A stretch of 64,000 bases of DNA from Coprobacillus cateniformis (lineage in GTDB: Bacteria > Bacillota_I > Bacilli_A > Erysipelotrichales > Coprobacillaceae): the NCBI RefSeq assembly GCF_009767585.1, contig NZ_WSNW01000001.1:3494041-3558040 (forward strand). Direction: 5' to 3'. Shown here piece by piece: positions 8,442 through 15,726 of the stretch; the stretch's first letter is position 1; each line of letters begins with the position of its first letter. The position numbers were made by a program, and so were the translations under genes. The notes beneath the pieces are model-generated. The model searched no databases. It was given only the letters and a program-made list of their open reading frames with translations, and was not told where the DNA came from.

Positions 8442-8822
8442 CTATTTATCAACAAAAACTCTTACAACTGTTCCGTCTGCTCCTTCAACGTTGACAAAAT
8501 CACCTTCAATTTCTTCATCTAAACATTCAGATACTGCTTCCATAATATTAGAAAGATCCATATCTTTCATACAATCATCAGGTATAGGTAATTTACCAGT
8601 TGCCTTTAATAACTTTTTAATTGCTCCTACAGGAAACTGAACATTCACCTTATCTCCAGTTTCACTATCAACAATAACACGAAACATCTTCTTATCATAC
8701 GTATTTTTTGCAACTGATTGTACACTGACATCCAATTCCATGGCTGACATCAGGTCTACCGCTTGCTCTGCTGTCATAGTTCCTTCTTCAACCATTTTCA
8801 AAATCCTTAATTTTTCATCCAT
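8442..8822 (-). CDS. SHOCT-like/YvlB N-terminal domain protein
   Basis: This 126-residue protein opens with MDEKLRILKMVEEGTMTAEQAVDLMSAME, the short two-helix motif seen at the N-terminus of YvlB-type and SHOCT-like proteins. A beta-rich middle and an acidic C-terminal domain ending DGTVVRVFVDK follow. The same helical motif closes the upstream DUF2089 protein (ILKALENGEITAEEAIAQLK), which suggests the two proteins bind each other or compete for one partner. Middle gene of three. Confidence 0.7.
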   Translation of the reverse strand: MDEKLRILKMVEEGTMTAEQAVDLMSAMELDVSVQSVAKNTYDKKMFRVIVDSETGDKVNVQFPVGAIKKLLKATGKLPIPDDCMKDMDLSNIMEAVSECLDEEIEGDFVNVEGADGTVVRVFVDK

Positions 8823-8839
8823 ACTATCATTCTCCTTTT

Positions 8840-9202
8840 TTATTTTAACTGTGCAATGGCTTCTTCAGCAGTAATTTCACCATTCTCTAAAGCTTTTAAA
8901 ATTTCTTCTTTCTTGGCAGAGGACTGCTCATTATTCTTTGATTCATATCCAAGTTTCTTGATAATTGCATCTAATTTTGAACGAACTGTCGGATAAGAAA
9001 TTCCAAGTTCTTTTTCTACCTCTTTAATATTTCCTCTACACCAAATAAAGGTTTCAGTAAAATACAATTCCTCATCAGAAAGATAATCAAATTTACTCAA
9101 TCTAAAATTATTTTCTATGACCGTCTCACACGAATCACATTTTAACCTGACAACTGTCAATTCATGATTGCAGACCGGGCATCGACTAATGACCTTTTTC
9201 AC
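8840..9202 (-). CDS. DUF2089 family zinc-ribbon/HTH regulator
   Basis: The N-terminal zinc ribbon has two Cys pairs (CPVC...CDSC). A helix-turn-helix follows (IKEVEKELGISYPTVRSKLDAIIKKLGY), then a C-terminal SHOCT-like helix pair. This is the DUF2089 layout, probably a DNA-binding regulator. The start is placed at the GTG at 9202 (VKKVISRCP, 120 residues) because AGAGGA sits nine bases upstream; the longer frame to 9220 lacks a ribosome site. It is first in its operon and probably autoregulatory, and a 21-base tandem repeat lies 60 bases upstream. Confidence 0.8.
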   Translation of the reverse strand: MKKVISRCPVCNHELTVVRLKCDSCETVIENNFRLSKFDYLSDEELYFTETFIWCRGNIKEVEKELGISYPTVRSKLDAIIKKLGYESKNNEQSSAKKEEILKALENGEITAEEAIAQLK

Positions 9203-9262
9203 ATTCACACTTCCTCTCACTTCTTATCAGAAATATAATACATAATTTTATATATGTCAATG

Positions 9263-9304
9263 TAATTATTAATATATTTAATATAATTATTAATATATTT
9301 AATA
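9263..9304. repeat. Two tandem 21-base AT repeats upstream of the DUF2089 operon
   Basis: Two exact head-to-tail copies (9263-9283 and 9284-9304) of an A/T-only 21-mer beginning TAATTATTAATATA. The spacing equals two helical turns. It could be a regulator binding array or an UP-like element for the DUF2089 operon promoter. Confidence 0.6.
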
Positions 9305-9334
9305 TATTAATTCATTTATTGTTTGTGTTTAATC

Positions 9335-9370
9335 AAAAAAACTGATATCCAAGATAACAGTTTCTTTTTT
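9335..9370. terminator. Terminator between the cupin gene and the DUF2089 operon promoter
   Basis: AAAACTG (9338-9344) pairs with CAGTTT (9358-9363), flanked by A-run and T-run. On the minus strand it ends the 9387-10155 genes. Confidence 0.6.
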
Positions 9371-9386
9371 TATTCAATTTCTTCTT

Positions 9387-9857
9387 TTATATTTCATCAT
9401 CATAATAATCAACATAATCATTCAACTTATAAAGTCTATTTATATCTTTACCCCAAACACCAATTTTTTTTGATTCCGGATAAATAGCAATATCTATGTC
9501 ATGATAAGTATCAAAATCAATATATATCAGCATTTCTGTTAAAGATGTGTTAATTAATTGATGAGCACCTTTTTCATTGGCTGGAAAATATAACAGATCA
9601 CCTGTCGAAACTTCTCTTGTTCCATCAGGTGTCTTTAAAATACCTTGACCTTTGATAATATAAAAAACTTCTTCATTTTTATGATGATAATGATATGGGT
9701 ATGCAGATTTTTGAGGAGGTATTTCATAGATATTGACAATACATTGCTCAGCATAACCTCTAGGTAAGAAACTTCTTTTATAGTATTCATAGTCTGAAGT
9801 TCCTTCTTTATGTTCTAAAGAAAGATCTTCTTTTTTCAAATGCTTCATTTCACTCAT
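9387..9857 (-). CDS. Cupin-2 domain protein
   Basis: This 156-residue protein has a conserved double-stranded beta-helix. Motif 1 is PYHYHHKNEEVFYIIKGQG (metal-binding His, His, Glu) and motif 2 is GDLLYFPANEKGAHQLIN. It resembles sugar- or quercetinase-like small cupins; the substrate is unknown. It overlaps the upstream gene by eight bases. Confidence 0.8.
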   Translation of the reverse strand: MSEMKHLKKEDLSLEHKEGTSDYEYYKRSFLPRGYAEQCIVNIYEIPPQKSAYPYHYHHKNEEVFYIIKGQGILKTPDGTREVSTGDLLYFPANEKGAHQLINTSLTEMLIYIDFDTYHDIDIAIYPESKKIGVWGKDINRLYKLNDYVDYYDDEI

Positions 9858-10155
9858 TCAAATCACCTTCATTTGAATGTGTTTTATTGACTATCCAATG
9901 ATCCTCAATACTTTCTCTTGTTGCATAATAACCATAAGGCATATCTTTTAATTCTCCAATTGAAGGATCTATTTCAAATGCTGCCAGAAGTGATATAATC
10001 CTAGCTTCATCAGTTTCATGTGTATGACCACATAAAAACTGCCACATCCCATCATCTTCATCATGTGAAGCAAATAAAATAGGTTCATTTTTCTCTAAGA
10101 CATGACAACATACAATCGTTGCAGTGTTTGGTTCATCTGAAAATGGAAATTTCAT
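9850..10155 (-). CDS. DUF2185/Imm33-like small protein
   Basis: This 101-residue soluble protein carries the pattern GMWQFLCG, then a helix, then DPSIGELKDMPYGYYATRES. That resembles the DUF2185 (Imm33-like) fold: a Trp-x-Phe-x-x-Gly strand, then Asp-Pro and a Leu-x-x-x-Pro-x-Gly turn. No toxin gene is nearby, so an immunity role is not supported here. It is translationally linked to the following cupin by overlap. Confidence 0.55.
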   Translation of the reverse strand: MKFPFSDEPNTATIVCCHVLEKNEPILFASHDEDDGMWQFLCGHTHETDEARIISLLAAFEIDPSIGELKDMPYGYYATRESIEDHWIVNKTHSNEGDLNE

Positions 10156-10179
10156 ATTATGTTTCTCCTTATCACTTAT

Positions 10180-10535
10180 TTATATAGAAAACTCAACAGT
10201 TATTCCGTCTGAATCTAATAATCTAAAATAATCAGACTTAGTGGAATGGCAAATAATTTTAGTTGGTGAATATCCTAAATGCAAAGCCCTCTCTCTAAGT
10301 GCGTCAAATTTTTCATCTGTTGAATAACTCATGACAATACCACTCATTGACACTTTCTCTGCATCTTTAAATTGAATCAATTCTAACATTGTTTCATTCT
10401 TTCCATTTGATAAAAATACAATTTGTCCCATTTCTAAATGCAGATGATTGACTAATTTTAAACCAACTCATTTTTGATAAAACTCTATCGCCTTCTCTAT
10501 ATCTCCTACCATAATCGTTATTAATTTAATTTCAT
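10180..10535 (-). pseudogene. Broken glyoxalase/VOC family gene
   Basis: A good ribosome site (GGGAGAG) and ATG at 10535 lead into MKLN and a stop. One missing base restores a frame reading LITIMVGDIEKAIEFYQK, a typical VOC start. That frame then meets an in-frame TGA at 10470-10468, after which VGLKLVNHLHLEMGQIVFLSNG continues to a normal end at 10180. The gene therefore has a frameshift plus a nonsense codon. The C-terminal 83 codons stay open but have lost the first metal-binding strand. Confidence 0.75.
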
Positions 10536-10563
10536 ATTTACTCTCCCATATCTCGATGATTAC

Positions 10564-11144
10564 TTATTTATACCCCATAGCTTCTCTTACTTGTTGTGCT
10601 TCTTGATAAGATGTTAACATTGTCAGTAATTCAAATGCAACATCTGCTGCTGTTTTCGGACAAGAAGATGTTATAATATTATCATCCACAACCATCCACT
10701 CATCACCTAATATAACTCCCAAAGAAGCTAATTCATCACGTCTATAGCCACCTCTTAAATGATAAGTAGTTGCTGTTCTGCCCTTTAAAATGCCGCTTTT
10801 GGCAATTGGCAAAGCTGCTACACATACTGATGCGATTGGTTTATGCACCTGGTCAAAAGAACGAATAAGTTGTAATGTTTCATCTTTATAAGCCTCATCA
10901 TAAAACCCATATTCTTCAAAGCCACCAGGTATAGCTAATGCATCATATTCGTTAACATCAACATCTTTGAGCAACATATCAACTTCTATAGATACACCAA
11001 AAGTACTTGTTACATTTTTTTATACCCACAGGTTATGACTTTGATATCATATCCAAAATCATTACGTGCCCAGCCAAATACATCAATAAACGGACTCACT
11101 TCCATCATTTCAAAAGCATTTAAACACAACAATAAAATCTTCAA
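10564..11144 (-). pseudogene. DJ-1/PfpI family gene with a frameshift
   Basis: The open part (10564-10977) carries PGGFEEYGFYDEAYK and the nucleophile Cys in ASVCVAALPIAKSG. The N-terminus lies upstream in another frame: LKILLLCLNAFEMMEVSPF...VITCGYKK from a TTG at 11144, seven bases after GAAGAGGG. The two frames meet at a run of seven A (11015-11021 on the plus strand); eight would restore a protein of about 193 residues, normal for DJ-1. It is broken by one base unless the run is phase-variable or misread. An internal start at 10977 would lack the first beta strand. Confidence 0.75.
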
Positions 11145-11324
11145 TTAACATCCCTCTTCACCTTTCATATTAATACATTCATTTTAACATACATAGATAT
11201 GAAATTATAGAAAAACAATCACGATTAATATTTATTTAAATAAATATTTTTATCATTGCAATCAAAAGTGATGAGATTACTTATTCTTACTGCTTTCATA
11301 CATACATTAATAATTCCTATGCAA

Positions 11325-11660
11325 TTATTTTCTTCTAGAGAATTCAACAAAGGCAAATATAATTGAAATAACAGTGAGAACAGATACAATAAGTTCTGCC
11401 ATATCATTTGCATAATCAACTTGTGCTGGAACCACAATTCCTAAAACTAAAAAATAACAACACCAAACCAATCCTAAAGAGAGCACTAAAAAAGTAATAT
11501 ATTTTAAAATATTTGCTAATTAATCGATCATCTTTGTTACCAATCCAACTTTCCTTTGAGAATACTCTTTGTTTGGAAAGGCAATCTTAAAACCACCTGC
11601 AACAAATCCTATAATAATTCCCAATGTTATTCCCCTACAAATTTGATAAACCAATCCCAC
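11325..11660 (-). pseudogene. Small three-helix membrane protein with a nonsense codon
   Basis: From a GTG at 11660 (GGGAG nine bases upstream) one frame reads a membrane segment LGIIIGFVAGGFKIAF, then KEYSQRKVGLVTKMID, then TAA at 11522-11520. The same frame continues LANILKYITFLVLSLGLVW, a long hydrophobic stretch, PAQVDYANDMAE and a third helix, ending VEFSRRK. Without the TAA it would be about 111 residues with three membrane segments. I do not recognise a named family. The spurious frame at 11225-11437 is a shadow of it. Confidence 0.6.
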
Positions 11661-11780
11661 TGTCCATTACTCCCTTCATATCTTTTATATATTATATCTT
11701 ATTTATCATCATACAACAAACAATTCATATCGTTCATCCATTTTATAACAATCGAGTTAAGAAATACTTTCAAAAATTAC

Positions 11781-11807
11781 AAAAGACACTATCTTTTCAA
11801 TAGTGTC
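11781..11807 (-). terminator. Terminator of the VOC gene
   Basis: Perfect 8-base arms GACACTAT/ATAGTGTC (11785-11792 and 11800-11807) with a TTTTGT tract on the minus strand. Confidence 0.7.
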
Positions 11808-11847
11808 ATTTCTAACAAATCATATATTTTAAAATAAGTGTAGGATT

Positions 11848-12216
11848 TTATTGTTTGACTGTACTTAAACAAAATGGATGACCTTCTGGATCAAACATAA
11901 CTGTCGAAGTATCAAAATATTGAATTTCAGATTTCGTTGCCCCACATTCTAAAGCATGTAAAACACCTTTTTCTAAATCGTCAACCAAAAAATCGATATG
12001 TGCCATTTGCTGTTGTTTATCTTTCTGCCATGGCCATACTGGTGCTACATATTCTTCAATTTCCTGAAACGCAAAAATCCAACCTTGAGGAGAGCGTAAC
12101 CCTGCCCAGCCATTCCCTGAAAGAATTTTTTCCCAGCCAAGTAACTTTACATAAAAATCTGATAATGCATCAGCATCTTTACAATCATAAGCAAAACCTG
12201 CAATACCACTAATCAT
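11848..12216 (-). CDS. VOC family (glyoxalase-like) protein
   Basis: This 122-residue protein has one VOC unit pair: ISGIAGFAYDCKDADALSDFYVKLLGWE at the N-terminus and HIDFLVDDLEKGVLHALECGA in the second half, ending DPEGHPFCL. The His of HIDFLV and Glu of DPEGHPF fit metal-binding positions of the fold. It is close to the Glyoxalase_6 type, substrate unknown. Unlike the VOC gene at 10.2 kb it is intact. It is a single gene with its own terminator. Confidence 0.8.
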   Translation of the reverse strand: MISGIAGFAYDCKDADALSDFYVKLLGWEKILSGNGWAGLRSPQGWIFAFQEIEEYVAPVWPWQKDKQQQMAHIDFLVDDLEKGVLHALECGATKSEIQYFDTSTVMFDPEGHPFCLSTVKQ

Positions 12217-12295
12217 TTCTTCTTCCTCATCTTTCTTTATTGAATATTTTTAATATATCATATCATTTATATAAAAAAACAAATATTTCTAGAAA

Positions 12296-12645
12296 TCACA
12301 CTAGAAAGTAAATATATCTTCTTACAGTTTCTGTACACTGTTTTTATGTTGTAACAAATTCTCCTAAACACCATCTGAATCCAATGTGAAGATAATTGAC
12401 TGTGTCAACAAAGGACACCCTATAAGACATCCAGAATATGATATATACATAGGATTGCGAGACAAACGATAAATACCATTACAATAAACTCATCCTTAGA
12501 AGGGATGCCAAAACAAATGATAGAGATTGCATAAAGTATTAATCCTAACAAATAGAAAATAGTTCGAATATAGAATACAATTGGCAAATCTATACTGATT
12601 AAAAAACATATGTATATAAATAAGAAAACATTTCAAATTTAATAT
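12296..12645 (-). pseudogene. Relic of an isoprenylcysteine carboxyl methyltransferase (ICMT) family gene
   Basis: The minus strand shows, in shifting frames, VFYIRTIFYLLGLILYAIS and FGIPSKDEFIV, then after a frameshift GIYRLSRNPMYISYSGCL and LLTQS. A scrap SSHWI and finally RWCLGEF and TVRRYIYF follow in further frames. The order matches the ICMT/PEMT membrane methyltransferase family, whose signature is G-x-Y-R-x-x-R-N-P-M-Y. At least two frameshifts, stops, and deletions between the scraps make it non-functional. Confidence 0.7.
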
Positions 12646-12908
12646 GTCTAATATGCATACATCTCATTTCCAAACATTCTTGGAAAATGAGCATCACGTT
12701 TCATCACATCTTTATTAACACAAATCTAATAAGGAAAAAGGAATCACTGTTCATCATTTTTACCACCTTATATATTTAATTTTAAACATATTTGTCTAGC
12801 CTTTATTGTATTCAAAAACTCTTTATTCTTACCTGACATGTACGATTACTAATTCACATCAATAAGTTATTTTTAGTAAACTTCTCATGTTTATCCTTCA
12901 ATTTCTAA
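12646..12908. other. Intergenic gap upstream of the ICMT relic
   Basis: AT-rich sequence without a convincing gene. A minus-strand ATG with GGTGG at about 12758 opens only 17 codons and may be the eroded 5' end of the ICMT relic. Confidence 0.35.
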
Positions 12909-13343
12909 TTATTTCTTTTTTGTCTTTGATTTTAATCTGCATTTCACAATTAATAACTTTTTAATATCATCTAAATGCTCAGAATTTATTACACGATATT
13001 GTATCCACCCACCATCACCACAAGGATATTTATGATCAATGTAATTCTTCATATAATCCTGAACATTATCATAAATACTCTCATATTGCTGTGTAGAGCA
13101 GCGAACCATAACAGTAAATGAACCATTTTCTGCAAAAATATCACAAATGAATTTCTTACCCTTACGATGACAAATACTCCAACCATACTCTTTTCCATAT
13201 GGAAAACGTATTTCTGAAATTGTATCCAATTCTCCTGACAAAAAAGTATGAAGAGAAGTGAATAATTCTGCATTCTTACCACAGTATGAAGCCAATTCAT
13301 CATGAGTAGGTCGTTTGTCCTTATTTAATAATCTCTCGTACAT
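12909..13343 (-). CDS. DUF3788 family protein
   Basis: This 144-residue soluble protein has the family-type pieces YGKEYGWSICHRKGKKFICD, FTVMVRCS and GDGGWIQYRV followed by a DIKKLL helix. It resembles the YdeI/DUF1801-like small fold of DUF3788. Molecular function is unknown. A GGAGGT ribosome site precedes the ATG. It is a single gene at the end of the accessory stretch. Confidence 0.75.
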   Translation of the reverse strand: MYERLLNKDKRPTHDELASYCGKNAELFTSLHTFLSGELDTISEIRFPYGKEYGWSICHRKGKKFICDIFAENGSFTVMVRCSTQQYESIYDNVQDYMKNYIDHKYPCGDGGWIQYRVINSEHLDDIKKLLIVKCRLKSKTKKK

Positions 13344-13543
13344 GTCTTTACCTCCTATCTCATAAACATCTTATGTCAATTGCACTCCACAAATTATCAT
13401 TTCATTACCAAAACAATATTTTCAGAAAAAATAACAGCAGCAAACTTCAAATCATTATCTCTCTTTTTTCATATCTATGAAACTAAAACGTAAAACCACT
13501 CTCATTATCACCTATATCACAAAAATATAATACTGTTTCCAGT

Positions 13544-14902
13544 TTAAATCAAAGTTTTCTTTGATAAACGAATTATATTTTCAATATTATGAGTTTGCGG
13601 AAACATATCTACAGGTTGACATATATCTACTTGATAATTATGTTCTTGAAGATATGCAATGTCTCGAGCCTGTGTAGCCACATCACAAGAAACATATATA
13701 ATCTTATCTGGCGACAAAGTCACCAATTGATCTAAAAAGACTTGAGAACACCCTTTTCTTGGTGGATCAACCATGACAACATCAATATGTTTTTGTTGTT
13801 TTGCAAATTCAACCATAAATTCACCAGCATCTTGACATGTAAATTCAACATTTGAAACATGATTTCTTTGAGCATTTTCTTTTGCATCAATAATTGCTTG
13901 TTCTACAATTTCAACACCATATACCTTTTTAACATACTTAGCCATAGATAAAGAAATTGTGCCAATCCCACAATACGCATCAATAACTTCATCTGTAGGT
14001 TTTAAATCAGCAAACTCAATAGCTTTTTGATAGAGATGTTCAACTTGTTTTGGATTAACTTGATAGAACGATTTAACAGAAATACGATATATATTTCCCA
14101 GAAGTTCATCTTCTATATACCCTGGACCATCTATTACCTTCACTTTATCACCTAAAATAACATTGTCATGTTTTTTATTTATATTTTGAATGATTGTCTT
14201 GAGATCTGGAAACTCATTTTTTAATGTTTTTACAATAGTATTTATATTTTTAATTGAATCTTGATATGTAATAAGAACCAACATAAGCTGTTGTGATGTC
14301 AAACCATATTTAACAAGAATATGCCTAATATTTCCTTGATGTGACATCTTGTCATAAGGATTTTCCTGAGCTTCCTGTAAAAGATTTCTTACACGATTGA
14401 CCAAACGATTTGATTCATTATTTTGAATATAACATATTTCCATTGGAACAATGTCATTACTATGCTGTTTATAAAACCCAGTCACAATTGTATTGCCGTG
14501 TAGTCCAACTGGTACCTGAACTTTATTCCTATAATACCATGGTTTTTCCATCATTAAACAAGGCAAAACCTCTACATGACAATGTCCAATCCTTTGTAAT
14601 GTATCCTTTACTCTTTTTGTCTTAAAGTTTTGCTGACCAGCCATAGAAAGATGTTGAAGATGGCATCCTCCACATTGTTTAAACAAAGGACACCTAGGTT
14701 CAACTCGATAAGGACTTTGCTGATAAACTTCTATTAATCGTCCAATTGCATAATTCTTCAAAACTTTAATAATCTTAATTTTACCAACTTCATCAATTAA
14801 CATATTCTTGACAAAAACAGGAAATCCATCAACTTTAACAATTCCCTGACCATCGTGAGAATAATCTATACATTTAGCTTCTAAATATTCATTCTTTTGC
14901 AT
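13544..14902 (-). CDS. rlmD: 23S rRNA (uracil-C5)-methyltransferase, RlmD/RlmCD type
   Basis: It makes 5-methyluridine in 23S rRNA (U1939 and/or U747 in this family). The layout is an N-terminal TRAM domain, a CPLFKQCGGCH iron-sulphur cluster site, a SAM-binding domain with DAYCGIGTISLSMA, catalytic DPPRKGCS and VSCD near the C-terminus. The start is placed at 14902 (MQKNEYLEAKC) because GGAGG is five bases upstream; the ATG at 14914 overlaps that site. A terminator's T-run touches the ribosome site. In Bacillus the homologue (yefA) also follows gatCAB. Confidence 0.9.
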   Translation of the reverse strand: MQKNEYLEAKCIDYSHDGQGIVKVDGFPVFVKNMLIDEVGKIKIIKVLKNYAIGRLIEVYQQSPYRVEPRCPLFKQCGGCHLQHLSMAGQQNFKTKRVKDTLQRIGHCHVEVLPCLMMEKPWYYRNKVQVPVGLHGNTIVTGFYKQHSNDIVPMEICYIQNNESNRLVNRVRNLLQEAQENPYDKMSHQGNIRHILVKYGLTSQQLMLVLITYQDSIKNINTIVKTLKNEFPDLKTIIQNINKKHDNVILGDKVKVIDGPGYIEDELLGNIYRISVKSFYQVNPKQVEHLYQKAIEFADLKPTDEVIDAYCGIGTISLSMAKYVKKVYGVEIVEQAIIDAKENAQRNHVSNVEFTCQDAGEFMVEFAKQQKHIDVVMVDPPRKGCSQVFLDQLVTLSPDKIIYVSCDVATQARDIAYLQEHNYQVDICQPVDMFPQTHNIENIIRLSKKTLI

Positions 14903-14912
14903 TTTGTCCTCC

Positions 14913-14935
14913 AAAAAAAACGAGCATAGCCCGTT
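14913..14935 (-). terminator. Terminator between the 14935-15672 gene and rlmD
   Basis: Reading the minus strand, CGGGC-TAT-GCTCG (imperfect 5-base arms) starts right after the stop codon and is followed by eight T and then directly by the rlmD ribosome site GGAGG. Confidence 0.55.
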
Positions 14936-15672
14936 TATTCATTTGTATCCTTTAAAGTGCTCTCTGCTTTTTCCTTACTCTCTTTATCTTTAACTGATGC
15001 AAGGGTATAAGAGAATTCATCATTTTGTACATGTTTTGTTCCAAAGATAGGGAAATCTTTACTATCTTGAGAAGTTAAGTACAAATTCACTTCATATTGA
15101 GATACATTATCAATTTTTCCAAATAAAGTACTATACGTTTTTCCATCTTCTTTTGGTTTTCCAACAAGCTTATCTAATGTTTGCACAACATTTTCAGCTA
15201 TCTTTTGAGCATCTTTTGTCTTCATTCCTGGCTTATATACAATATCCACTTTTAATTGCTTACAAGTTATTTCCAAAGTTATATCTTGAATTTCAGAATG
15301 TTCATTCTTAGCAGTATCAATAGCTGCTTTTCTTAAATCATTAGAAATCTCAACAATACCTTGACAACGATCCCCATAAACTGGACCATTATTACGAGAT
15401 TCTAAGAAAATATAAATAGAAAATGCTATAAAAAGCACACCAAAGACAATCAAAACATAGTGCCACCATTTCCAAACAAATTTCTTCTTTTTCTTTGCCA
15501 TAGGTTGAATATCCTCTTCTTCACTACTATACTCATCAGTATATTCATATGTATCAGTTACACTTTCATCATTTTGTGTAGCTTTCATATTCTCTAACTC
15601 ATCAATATGAGAAGTCTCTTGATAATCTTTTTGATCATCATCTTCATCATCAAATTGAAATTTTCTAGCCAT
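14935..15672 (-). CDS. Single-pass membrane protein of unknown function
   Basis: The protein is 245 residues. The N-terminal 57 are highly acidic and presumably cytoplasmic, followed by the basic stretch AKKKKKFVWKWW, one transmembrane helix (about 70-90, YVLIVFGVLFIAFSIYIFLE) and an outside domain with two Cys (DRCQG, ITCKQ) that may form a disulphide. I do not recognise a family. It occupies the position between gatB and rlmD where Bacillus has the diacylglycerol kinase gene dgkB, but is not related to it. Confidence 0.65.
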   Translation of the reverse strand: MARKFQFDDEDDDQKDYQETSHIDELENMKATQNDESVTDTYEYTDEYSSEEEDIQPMAKKKKKFVWKWWHYVLIVFGVLFIAFSIYIFLESRNNGPVYGDRCQGIVEISNDLRKAAIDTAKNEHSEIQDITLEITCKQLKVDIVYKPGMKTKDAQKIAENVVQTLDKLVGKPKEDGKTYSTLFGKIDNVSQYEVNLYLTSQDSKDFPIFGTKHVQNDEFSYTLASVKDKESKEKAESTLKDTNE

Positions 15673-15726
15673 AATCTCACCTACCTTTTCTTATTGTACC
15701 AAAAATCGAATGAAATGTATAGGTCA

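Noticed and set aside
9263..9304. Tandem 21-base repeats as CRISPR or replication iterons
   Set aside because: Only two contiguous copies with no spacers, no cas or rep gene, and A/T-only composition.
9850..10155. Toxin-immunity interpretation of the Imm33/DUF2185-like protein
   Set aside because: No toxin, secretion or polymorphic-toxin gene is nearby; DUF2185 members also occur outside such systems.
11225..11437. 70-codon minus-strand frame
   Set aside because: It reads a different frame across the small membrane pseudogene, has no ribosome site, and its peptide lacks family features.
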